Source of the DNA: Liolophura sinensis
Taxonomy: Eukaryota; Mollusca; Polyplacophora; Chitonida; Chitonidae
Direction of reading: 5' to 3'
Length of the DNA stretch: 64,000 bases
NCBI RefSeq assembly: GCF_032854445.1
Contig: NC_088300.1
Span: 31,227,608 to 31,291,607, forward strand
This document shows positions 12,601 through 25,900 of this stretch, in pieces; position 1 is the first letter of the stretch, and every line of letters begins with the position of its first letter. The notes beneath the pieces were generated by a model. It ran no database searches. It saw only the letters and a list, made by a program, of their open reading frames with translations, and was not told the DNA's origin. The position numbers and the translations under genes are program-made.

Positions 12601-15600
12601 TACCACACTGTGAAAATGGTATACAGACTGTTGGTAGTCGAGAAATGAATACCAAGTGTAAGAACCAGAGAGGGTACTCTCACATTCTTGTGCTTCACAA
12701 CAGTATTTTCCAGTAATTCAGAGGGAATATACATGAAATATGCCTGTGTTATCTTAAAAGAGCCACTACTCTTTCACAGGCCATGTGCAGTCCAGATCAA
12801 CATCTGGATCAACAACCGCTGTTTACAATTCATGGACATTCACAAATCTTGTTCTTTCACATTATTTTTGTCTGATAAACTAAGATCACATGCTACAAGC
12901 ATGCTTATTTGAAATGCTTCATTTAGTTTCCATCAATTAGCCGATTGTGGTTTTATGGTTCTTAATATGACAGTAGTCAAGTTTCAGTGTAGAATGAAGG
13001 ATTATGGCTCAATGCCATTTCAGGGTAGACAAAACTAGAGAATGACCCTTTAGATAACTGAGCCAGCGAAGGTCCAGACATATGTGTGTACGCGTACTAT
13101 CTAACAGACTTACAAAAGTAACAATATAATATTTGCTTTCCGATTGTCTTCCCATTTCCCTGTTTACCCCTGACGCTGCAATGTATACATGGCGTGTCAT
13201 GGGATTGTCTGTAAAGTACATATATAAATATGCTCCGATCATCATCAGTCAATTAAAGTTATCATACTGATAGCTAATCCCTGTGACATTAGGCACGCCT
13301 GAGCACCCTTCACTCAGCCACCCTGCTGCTGTATGTACACTGGGCAGTGACACGGGAATCCCCAGCCACCCAGCCTATTAATTAGAGCTGCGTCTACCTG
13401 CAGTCAAGGCTTGACCCAAATAATAAACAATCATGGCCACTGCCCAAACTTATTGAAGATAGGTCTTTATCTCGCTTCAGCACTACTACCAATATAGCGT
13501 TGCCCGGGCAACATCAATACATGTACACTGTACCTATAGTAAGAAATATCCTAAAAAGTTTATGTGCGCATGTAACAATGTACATATACTGTCCATGATT
13601 AGAGCTCGTAATTATCATGAATATAGCATGAGGTAGGAAGAGGATGAAAAGATGGGAATCTCTGCCTAACAGCTACCTGGAAAACTTACCTGTCTGCACC
13701 TAAACCAACCAGGCATATATCAAGTACTTGAAGCAGTCTATAAAATATACTTTGCAAAAAAACTTAAATGGCACAGTTGCATATAGGTATAAAAGCTCTC
13801 CCACAGAAAAAGTAGTCCTTGACCAATGAGAGTGTGAGTTCAAATCCAGCTTCTGTTGATTTGGATGCCATTTTGTTCAATCAGAATGGACAGAGACAAT
13901 ATGAGATGTGGTAGTCTCATCACCCCATAAATTCTGTCCCTTTACCGTCGTACAACTGAAGTAAAATATCAATAAAATCAACACTCTTTGAACTAGAACT
14001 AGAAATTCATTTTGCTGTACTGCATATACATATAAGATTTTGCAAGTATGGGACTACTGGGGCTTGTAACAAAGAAGAATATTCCATCTCAGGCATGAGG
14101 ACTTTAAGGAAACAATCGTTCAGTTTCCTTGTCGATTCCCAGGTTAACAATTCCCACAACCGTAAGTCCGTTTCTCAAAAAAAAAAAGGCTTGGTCACTC
14201 ACTCAGTACTGCTTAGTAAATATTTAACACAGATATTTGTCTGAAGACTTGAGTCGTGAGCCTTCAAATTGTGGTTTAATTGTCATCAGGCGCGTGTACT
14301 TTGTTGCCATGAGTGGCCTCATGAAAAACTGACCTTTTTCAATCTCTGTGTACAGCTAGCCTGCAAAGCTATCTTCCACTATGGGTAGGAAGTACCACAG
14401 CCGATGAATTACATGTAGGACAGAAAGCCAATCAAGTTCCTTGAGATTCATTTAACTGAAAGGCTGTTGTGGAAGTTTAACACATACTTCATTACTCTTC
14501 GGCTAGGGGAGATACATGTTATTCAAACTGACAAAGTTTAGAATACCCAGTTCCCTCCCTTCTTTTTTCCATAATTTGCACTCAAAAGCCTTAATCATTC
14601 AGCGAAAAAAGTTGAGGGATTATGGTAATTATGCCAGAAACACCTTATGCCAAAATTTGTTTTATAAAATGCCACTAATACTAAACTTATTACAGGTAAA
14701 TAATTTCCCATAGCAGAAATTGTTGGGAACTGAAAAAAACATTTCCAACCGTTTCCCAGGTCAAATACACACGGAACCCAAAAAGTGTTTTCCAACAATT
14801 CTGACATCCTCATCCTCATTTCTGTTTCACAGCTCCAACCTATGATCATTATCATTAACACATACATATACATGTATGTGGATGAATCCTTAAAAAGAGT
14901 ATTAAAAAACAAACACTGTTGTATTTAATTATTTCATAAATCTGTACACTACTCAACGCTACATGTATATCCCTTTCAAAAAATGTCAGTTTGAGGATGT
15001 TACATTTTGGAATCGGACAAGGTACACTGTATAACTCAAATCGGACAACATACACTATATAACTGGAATCCGACCAGGTACAATGTACAACTGGAATGGG
15101 ACAGGGTACACTGTACAACTGGAATCCAACAAGGTACACTGTACAACTGGAATCAGACAGGGTACACTGAATAACTGAAATCGAGTTACACTGTGTAACT
15201 GGAATGGGACAAGGTACACTGCATAAATGAAATCGAGTTACACTGTATAACTGGAATGGGACAAGGTACACTGCATAACTGGAATTGGACAAGGTACACT
15301 GAATAACTGAAATTGAGTTACACTGTGTAACTGGAATGAGACAAGGTACACTGCATAACTGGAATGGGACAAGGTACACTGTATAACTGGAATGGGACAA
15401 GGTACACTGCATAACTGGAATCGGACAAGGTACACTGAATAACTGAAATCGAGTTACACTGTGTAACTGGAATGGGACAAGGTACACTGCATAATTGGAA
15501 TGGGACAAAGTACACTGCATAAATGAAATCGAGTTACACTGTGTAACTGGAATGGGACAAGGTACACTACATAACTGGAATGGGACAAGGTACACTGTAT

Positions 15601-16943
15601 AACTGGAAGCGGACAAGGTACACTGAATAACTGAAATCGAGTTACACTGTGTAACTGGAATCGGACAAGGTACACTGTACAACTGGAATGGGACAAGGTA
15701 CACTGCATAACTGGAATCGGACAAGGTACACTGTATAACTGGAAGCGGACAAGGTACACTGTATAACTGGATTCGGACAAGGTACACTGTATAACTGGAA
15801 TCAGACAAGGTACAATGTATATCTGGAATCGGTCAAGGTACACTGTATAACTGCAATCGGACAAGGTACACTGTATAACTGGAATCAGACAAGGTACACT
15901 GTATAACTGGAAGCGGACAAGGTACACTGTGTACTTGGAATCGGACAAGGTACACTGTGTAACTGGAATCGGACAAGGTAAACTGTACAACTGGAAGCGG
16001 ACAAGGTACAATGTACAACTGGAATGGGACAAGGTACACTGTATAACTGGAAGCGGACAAGGAAGACTGTATAACTGCAATCAGACAAGGTACACTCTAT
16101 AACTGGAATCGGAAAAGGCACACTGTATAAATCAAATCGGACAACATACACTTTATAAATGGAATCGGACAAGGAAGACACTATAACTGGATTCGGACAA
16201 GGTACACTGTATAACTGGAATCGGACAAGGCACACTGTATAACTGGAATGGGACAAGGTACACTGTAGAACTCAAATCGGACAACGAACTTGGTATAATT
16301 GCAATCGGACAAGGTACACTGTATAAATGAAATCTGACAAGGTACACTGTATAACTTGAATCTGACAACGTACACTGTATAACTGGATTCGGACAAGGCA
16401 CACTGTATAACTGGATTCGGACAAGGTACACTGTATAACTTGAATCAGACAAGGTACAGTGTATAACTGGATTCAGACAAGGTACACTGTATAAAACTTG
16501 AATCAGACAAGGTACACTGTATAACTTGAATCAGACAAGGTACACTGTACAACTGGAATCGGACAAGGTACACTGTATAACTGGAAGCGGACAAGGTACA
16601 CTGTATAACTGGAAGCGGACAAGGTACACTGTATAACTGGAAGCAAACAAGGTACACTGTATAACTGGATTCGGACAAGGTACACTGTATAACTGGATTC
16701 GGACAAGGTACACTGTATAACTTGAATCAGACAAGGTACACTGTATAACTGGATTCGGACAAGGTACACTGTATAACTTGAATCAGACAAGGTACAATGT
16801 ACAACTGGAATCAGACAAGGTACACTGTACAACTGGAAGCGGACAAGGTACACTGTACAACTGGAAGCGGACAAGGTACACTGTGTAACTGGAATCGGAC
16901 AAGGTACACTGTATAACTGAAAATGTCATTTAAACTATATTAC

Positions 16944-16983
<40 letters not shown>

Positions 16984-19900
16984 TCCTGAAATCACACTGA
17001 TGTAGCAAGAATGCACATGTACGAGTGACTATATTCCAAGGGCTTCAAATATTAAATACAGCTGACTGGGCTGTAGGCCTGAACATTATGGATCATTTGT
17101 TTTCAATCAAACTGCACATACATGTGCGTATAACTACAGGTACACATGTACACCATATATGTATATGAAAAGAGCATTTCTGAGCAATGACAGACAAATA
17201 TCATTAGTGCCCTCCCCCACTGATGGCTCTCATTACCTGAGCCTTGTGCAGAACAAGCAGGTGATTATCCTTTGATGTTGAAGACGATGTCACCATCAGG
17301 AGCAGGTTGAATGTGAACACTTCCCTGTTCCCCGATAAACTTTAGAGACACATGCTTGTTCATTATGAAAGTGAGTGAGTGAGTGAGTGAGTGAGAGCAG
17401 CTATCAAGATTTTTTACACATACACTGCATACATGCATGATTAAAGTTCATTTTCTTGCCCCCTGCAACTGTTAACAGGTTTTATATAAATCTTTCAGAG
17501 TAGGTGTAGAATGTATTTAATGCAAACAGTTCCTGTAATATTGGCTTTAACTTATCAATATGCCATAACATGATTCAGACAATATTTGGTAAACCCTCAG
17601 AATGCCACATAAGCACCCCACTCCTCTCCTCATATTTACATAAAATTCGATGAGACATTTTAATTTCAAATTTTCAATGTTACTTTTTTGTTATCGTGTA
17701 TGTGGCACACCAAAGGTTGTGAATAACAACATTCCTCTTATTAACCCTATAAATGAATAAAACTTGGATTTGAACCTTAACAGAGGTAGACATATTTACT
17801 TACTATCATATTTGAATGGTGTTTTTTTCCCCTTCCCAAGGTGTAAAAAAAGTGAGGGTTTGTATGTTTGATTTTTGTTCCTAAACTTAAATATGCAATC
17901 GAAAAAATGTATTAAAGGTAGGTGGCCTATTTACGGGTCGAGGATTTAACAATGAGGGTTGAGGATTTAACAATGAGGGTTGAACAGACACATTTGGTGG
18001 AAATTCACCACCTCAATTCAATGGTGCCTGCATCTGACAAATCTTCTAACAGAAGGGTGCAAGCAAACCATCAGGTACTGAGTTTAAGAACACAATCTCA
18101 TTCAGTACGTCAAGGTCCTCTCAAATGCAGCAATACTGCAGAACACTTTGGACAACAGCCAACAATTAGGACCCCTAAATAGAATTTATGCACATGTATC
18201 TTCCATGGAACTCCACTCACATGAATACTGAATACTGCTTTATTCGTATTTTATGCCTTACTTGGAAACACACATCTGTACTTAAAATGGTCATATTTTG
18301 AGACACCGTCACATATAATAAGGTAGTTATTAGTTAAAGGGACTTGTACAGCCAGAAGTAGCACTATAATGTACACGTACCAGGACGGCAGCTGTAACTG
18401 GGTTAAAATGCTTCAGATGTAACAATTCCACTGTTCTCAGATCAGTTCCTTTATTTTGTGTGATAGATAGATCTGCATCACTTCAGGCACTTTTTGCTTT
18501 ACCAGGGAAACTCCTGTTCTCCCACCCAATCAATATGTCCAAATTTATTCTGGGAGTAATCAATTTTTCAGTATGTGAGGCTAGACATAAATCAATAAAT
18601 GTAAATTATGACTTTTCTCTCTTTTTTTGATATGTGTAAGAAAACAGGCACATAAATATAAATAAATATAAAAGCTTTCTTTTTCAATGTACAAGTAGCA
18701 GCCGACAGTAAATGTACCGACAACTTGATAATGGCACAAATAAATAAATTCGGATCAATAGTGCAACTGTATTTTGCACAAAAAAAAAAGATTTTGACAT
18801 TTTGGAGCTTCTGTACAGTGATAGACATGACTCTTGAAGCCTTTCATAGAGAAAGAAATGCCATTAGCAATCAACGTATTCTTGCCACACAACAGCTGAC
18901 ACAAAGGAAATTTCTAAGGAAATATCAACAGTGCTTTTGGTTTCGTACAATCACTGTAACCAATGAGGAAAACAGCTAATTACAATCACTGTAACCAATG
19001 AGGAAAACAGCTAATTACAATCACTGTAATGAATAAGGAGGACAGAGTGCCTTTCATAAAAATAATTAAGATCTTATCTATGCAACAGTGAATGCCTCAA
19101 TTTACCTTACATCTATAAGACCGGAAAGAACTGAAGAATTCCGCTTAAGTACATTTTCTTTGTTGTTGGCAAAAAACTGGCACTCATACAACCAGAGAAA
19201 GTCGGAACAGCTTTGTAATACCACCTTATCTGTACCATATGTGTATATTATACAGTGCATGACCCAAAAAATTTCCCCAAAAGTGCATTTTCAGAGGCAA
19301 ATAAAAGTCACAAAATATTACTTTTGGTGCTGAAACTTACATTGTGACATAGGTTATGATCCTACCATTCAAACGACCCTCAAACTACTTTTTTAAGATG
19401 TAGAACTCACAGATTAATTAATTTATTTATTTGATTGGTGTTTTAGGCCCTACTCAAGAATGTTTCACTTATATGACAGCAGCCAGCATTTTGGTAAGAT
19501 TTATTTATTTATTTATTGGATTGGTGTTTTAGGCTGTACTCAAGAATATTTCACTTATATGACAGCAGCCAGTATTATGGTGAGATATATTTATTTATTT
19601 ACTTATTGGATTGGTGCTTTAGGCCGTACTCAAGAATATTTCACTTATACAATGGTGGCCAGCATTATGGTGGGAGGAAACTGAGCAGAGCCCGGGGGAA
19701 ACCCATGACCATGCGCAGGTTGCTGAAGACCTTCCCACTTACGGCCTACATGTTCATGGGCAAAATGTTAGGTCATTTAAGCCAACTGCACATATGTGTG
19801 AGCCTTGCATGAGTAGGAAAACTCTGTCTCAGCATGAAATTTTAGGCCAATCAAAACTGACCCAATTTTAAATCTTCTACCCTGTGGTTCAAGTACGACA

Positions 19901-22900
19901 GTTCCTGTTTAAAGTACATGGGAAGAACTCATTTATTTACTGAACATCAGAGTCAGGGTCCATCAGTCATAACAATCTGAACACACTGCCTCCTCTATTA
20001 ACTGGTGATTAAAGACTACATGTAAGTCAAATAATCAAATGTTTTTTACCATGTTCTTGTCTCAATGTATTAGCAGTAACTTGGCAAGTTTTGCAAACAA
20101 CATGTGCAAACATGTGATGTCTGTTGTTTTGAGCAGATGTGGGACTGTCATTTACACCCTTTGCTGGGACGGGGAATTTCGCACCTGCATGTAAATTCAA
20201 AAATCCCACATTCTTGATTATGTCAAGTGAGTCTTATTAGCACATTCACATTTTCTCTCTGGAGTGCAAAAGCGTGGGAGTGTGATAGCAAGTAATTGAT
20301 TTTCTTCCTTTTAGCAATTAACTCAGGGAAATACCAAAACCTTTCTTATACAACTTGCCTTACATGCATAAAATGTTCTCGCCTGTTTTTTGGGGGTTTT
20401 TTTTCTTTTTTTTTTCTTCACCAAGTTTAAGTAAGCTGTGCTATATTTATTTGTCTTCATATTTCTACATACATACAATCAATAAAACCTTTGTGTTCCC
20501 TATTAACTGTCCCTATGGGATTCCAGACTCCATAGAAAATGGCCCCTAGACATACTTATTACTGTGGCAAAGCAATCATTTTCCTCTAAAGAGATACATG
20601 TGCTGTGTGCCATCTGAACATCAACATCTCTGCAAATTTGACTATATTTGCACGATTCCATCATCTCAAAATTAACACCAGAAAGATTAACTACACAGAC
20701 AACATCTGCTTTCTCTGTACAGATGCTTTGGAAGGATTGTCTTCACAACATATACTCATTCATTCACTCATTTAAATATAAGCTATATGTACTACAAAGT
20801 TATAAATTCATGAAAGGTATCATCTTGAATAAAGAGAGGATGTATTCACCTTCACACAAGTATGGCAAATGTCATGAAAAAAGCACAGGAAGTTTATCTT
20901 GAGTTTTTCCTCATGCTGGCCTCCTCTCTGGCCATAAGTGGGAAGGTCTGCGGCAACCTGCAGATGGTCATGGGTTTCCCCCCGGCTCTGCCTAGTTTCC
21001 TCCCGCAATAATGCTGGCTGCCGTCGTATAAGTGAAATATTCTTGAGTACGGCGTAAAACACCAATCAAATAAATAAATAAACAAATCTTTTTCACTTGT
21101 TTATTATGTCAGGATCTTGTATAGCAGAAAAATCACAAATGCAATCAACAAGCACTTGCATGTGTCCAATTAGCCAATTGCAAATATCAGCAAGAAAAAA
21201 AAGCATTCAATTTATACCCAATATGAATAATATTGACTCTACATTAAAAAATCTATGTATTTATTTTGTCCTTTTTGTTTAATGCTGTCTTCACTAAAAT
21301 ATGTCCTTCAACAAATGTACAGGTATCAACTGGGTAAAAAAATGGATGTACATGTAGATATACCTGCATTGAAGTTTTGCTGTCTAAACGTCAAATTAAG
21401 AAAAAAAAAAAAAAAAAAAAAAACAATGGTAGAGTTTCGAGTTGGAACTATATTGTCGGCAAAGGTAAAAACAGTCCTACTGTGTCCTGTGACTTGTGGA
21501 AAATGTTCTTCTTTCTTTTAGAAATTTCGCAGGTTCACAAACGTTCTGATTTTCTATTTTCTCCATCATTCATCTATTCTCAATGACTTTCGACTACACT
21601 TTTTTCAGACGCTCATGTTACAATGAAAGTGATCAAAAATAGGTCTCTAACAATTTTGACACCTGACATGATACAGCTGGACTATTTCTACCTTCATGGA
21701 TAAACTCGCGTCTCCCCTCTTGAAATGCACAGCACCAACAGACACGTACATGTACATCTGTTTTTGTAAATGTCACCCTCTCAGTTGACCTGTACAAATA
21801 CATGAAATGTTGTGAGAAGTGCACTACATCAAAGGCCCACCAGAAGCGGATCTGCACACTTTGGCTGGTTTCAAGTCACTTCCTGGACATTGTTTATCAT
21901 GAACACAGTAACCACTGGGTTCCATAAAATTAAAGCAGGTCGTCAAGGAATCCGCCATTGACCTATGACTGTTGCTATGGCAATGCTGCTCTCTTGACCA
22001 ATCAATAACAGGCTTGTCTTTCTAAATATACGACTGGGCATATGTGATCTATTACCAGTTACACTCTAGGGTGGTGCCACGCCCATAAATATGTCAGTCT
22101 TAATTTGATATTGATGAATTGATTGATTGTCTCTCTGTATTACATTGCTTAATAAATCCCACCGGATTTATCAACAATCTCTCTGCCCATATGCACAATC
22201 TTTGCAAACGTTTATCCAACAACAACTAAATTTCCATGTATCTATTTTTTCCATGCAATGCTCAAGAAATTTTCACTTGTACGTATATAATGGCAGTTAG
22301 TTTAATGAGTGGAGGAAATTGGGAGTCCCCAGAATAAGCCACGGTCCTCTGGCAAATTACTGATGAACTTCCCCACTTGTGATGTACAATTATGAGATAG
22401 CCTATAGACAAATATAAGAATAAGATAATTACAAGACAGCCAACAGATTTTGTGCAGGATTCCACTGTTCTTACATCGATCGGACATCTGTCATACATGT
22501 AGTTACAGCTTTTAAATTCAATTTCCTTTGGAAAGAACATACTTGTGCATGCATTTTTATTCAACGTAAGGTGATTAATTTGAGACAGCTTTTTTCAAGT
22601 CAATTACATGTATCTCTTTTTTAAAAGCCTGAAAACATGTACTCATTCCACACGCTATGGACTGAAATCTATTCCGCCATTTAAAGCAATTAGGAAAAAG
22701 AAAATAAAAACTAAGACCTTGCTTTTTGTATTTTTAACCTGAACAAATGGGCCACTAAAGCATAAATAAATACAGAACACCAGATTGTTTTTTAAATTAA
22801 TCCATAAATCTACTATAAAAGCATGAGGCCTGACAATTGTGTTTTCACACAGGCTTTCACCTTTTAGACCCTTTCATTTTTTACATTTTCATTTTTTATT

Positions 22901-25900
22901 TTCATTTCGACAATTTCCTGTCCAAGCGGAGAGTGAAATAGCTGAATAAAAACAGATTTGGGAAGAGCATCACCTAGACTGATTAAGTGTTTCAGGACAC
23001 CTGCCAGCTGCCATTTGGTTTTATCCTCAGAACACCCATTTCTACAGCCTTGAGAAGCATGAAAATTGAAGGAACCCAGCCACTAAGGAAAAAGGAAGGT
23101 TGGAGTCCTCCAGTCATACAATTAAATTGATTTAACACATGGAGTGCAGAGAGGGAGCATGAGATCAGTGTTCAAAAGGACCTTCTATCACAATCCCTAG
23201 ATTACCAAGGCTGTGTATCACTTGGATAGAAAAACTACATGTACAATCCAGTTTTATATCTGGGTCAAGGTTCAAGTTCCAACACCTAAATGTAAACCAT
23301 TCACCCTAATAAGACGTGTTGTGCTGAATGGCCAGTGCATAAAACTAACCACAAGGGAAGCAATAAGCTACAGTTATTTCCAGGGGAGAAAAAACTGTAA
23401 AACACTGACTGCTGAAAGTTTCATGTACAAGTGCTCTGGAGCACCCATTAAAAATCTGATAATAAAAAAAAAAAAAACTATTACATTTTCTCTTTCCTCA
23501 GAAATCCTAAACTGATTTATTTACTCATTTGATTATTGCCAATCTCCCATTTATACAATGGGGACCAGTTTTATGGGTGGAGGAAGCCAGGGTGCACTAA
23601 GTAAATGCAAACCACTGAGGGGTTGCTGACAAACTCTGCCATTTGTTTATTTGTTTACCTGATCGGTGTTTTACGCCATACTTAAGAATATTTCACTGAT
23701 ACGACAGCAGCCATCATTATGGTGGAAGGAAACCATGCAAAGCCCGAGGTAAACCACGACCATCCGCAGGTAGCTGGAAGAACTTCTCACGTACGACCAG
23801 AGAGGAAGCTAGCATGTGCTGGACTTGAACTCACAGCAACCACATTGCTGAGATGCTCCTCAGTCACTGCGCCATGCTGGCAGGCTAACCACCATGGCCA
23901 CGGAGGACCCCTGTGCCATTTGTGATAAAGATGTACATTTATTTGTATAAATGTATGTCACTTTTGTAAAAGACGAGTGGTACATCTAAAGCTAAATTCA
24001 TGTAAGACCACACATGCACATAGATTTATGTGGAAATCAACAAAATTCCGCCAACAACAAAGCTTCAATTTCACTTCCTGTTTCAGCATTTCATTTTTGG
24101 TAATAAGAATAAAATGCTGAAATAGTAAATCAAAACAAAACTACTCCATACTACTACTAGCATATCACGAGAAACTCGTCAGCACATCATCCGGCTGAAG
24201 GAGTTGTAAGCCAGTAATGAACCAGTTCTGATTACAGCTATCTTTCTTTGGTTCAATATGTTTGGTTTTATTCAAACTTAATATGTCAAACTGGATGAAA
24301 CTTGCACATGTTTACCCTTTTGAAAGAGCAGATATAAATCCCTACAGAGACTAGAATATTCCTACAGGTACACTAATACATGTATATGGGCATGGCAGGT
24401 TAGGCAACTTCCCATTAAAAACTTATATTCATTATCAGACCACATTAATTATTCACCAGTTTTCTCTACATAAAATTAATAATTGATCGCTGTACACAAT
24501 TTAATAAGAAATATTGCTTTTTTCCAATCAGTTTCACCAGACAACAATCTGACTGCATGAAAGTGCATTCTCGTCAGCAGCCATGCATTAATCTTACATA
24601 TAACTCTAAGGGCTTGTTTTTCCCTTTAGTTTTATGATGAATTTCATAACCTACACAACCTACACATGTTGATGTACATGTACATAATCATTTTGCCTGA
24701 TCACTTTTTTCTTGGTTTAACTCAAAATTACCACGGGAAAACATTATTTTAGTAAATATGTACATGACCAGTTAGAGTACTGACCCTCATAAAAAGAGAT
24801 TATAATGATGATTCTGGGCCAAAAAAAAATTAGTGCAAATCCAATCCAATTATTGTAAGAACCACGCCTTGGACATTTTCTCATAAAATTTGAGTTTCCA
24901 AGACTGGAAATTTACACTTCTGAAGACTTTTCTCCCAAAGTATCAATGGAAATACAAAAAACATGTAAATTATGGTAACACCACAGACATACAGTATGTG
25001 TACTTGTAGATGATAATCTATCCAAAACATAAAGTAAATCTAAAATGATGGAAATCTTGTATCAATACACAGCCACCGTAGCAATTCTCTGGGAAGAATA
25101 AAAATTGATCTCGCATGAAACCTCGTCCTTCATCAAAATGATGTAAAATTATTATAGCTTTCTATGAAATAACAAGTTAGACCACCATTTCACAACCAAA
25201 TTCAGTGGCAAATGCATCTTCCATACATGTCTTCATGTAGAACTGTTTTAATAAGGTAAGACTGCAATTACGCTGTATTCCTCACCAAAGTGTCACAAAT
25301 CTAAAACTGTTGCTCTTTTAGCATTTCGTCTGGCTGATGGGCGTTGCGTAAACATATGACGCACTCGTTTCTCAGAATCAATGACTATCAAGGGCACAAA
25401 ATGGCTAAGTCAAGCCGCTGAGAATGGCTAATGCACTCAGTTCGCTGCCAAAACTGGCAATTCAACCTGGCGCTGCTGACGTAAAAGATTCTCAAGTGTT
25501 TGTGGCACAGATGATCACTTGATTGGACTAATTAAGGAGGATCGATGGCAGTTTGTGACATGCCAGATCTGTGCACGGCTGATGAGGCGGCCCTCGCTCG
25601 TCTCATCAGCCTGCAGTCACCTGGAGAGCACAGCTATCAGCGTGATAAAGGCCTTACCTTGGGAAGCCTGGCGTATTTCCCCGTTCGCGTATCTCTGATC
25701 AATGAAATATCCAGGCAGTCCATTTCCTGCAGAAAAAAAGAAACATAAAAGAGATAAATCACAGAAACCATCACATAGATAAGCAACTCAAATGATCGAC
25801 AGGTTCAATGGTTTTCTGATTTTTGTTTTGTTTAGTTTGTTTGTGTTTGTTTTGTTTCTTTCTTTTTTTTTTTTTTTTGTACAGTTAGCACTGATATTTT

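Larger units (their letters stand above)
10255..25657 (-). other. Intron 3 of PLC-beta (15.4 kb)
   Basis: Besides the arrays and SINEs listed separately, it contains a hairpin element (10727-10937), a diverged SINE-like stretch (13795-13985), a (TA)n run (16952-16981), a (GAGT)n run (17370-17393) and an A tract of about 23 (21401-21423). The rest is AT-rich unique-looking DNA with no supported gene. Confidence 0.85.

Noticed and set aside
14855-15808. 317-codon open frame and several other long frames on the minus strand
   Set aside because: They are generated by the 28-bp minisatellite, whose unit lacks stops in every antisense frame. There is no start context, splice structure or family resemblance.
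15008-16920. CRISPR-like array of 28-bp repeats
   Set aside because: Units are contiguous with no unique spacers, in a eukaryotic intron without cas genes. It is a minisatellite.
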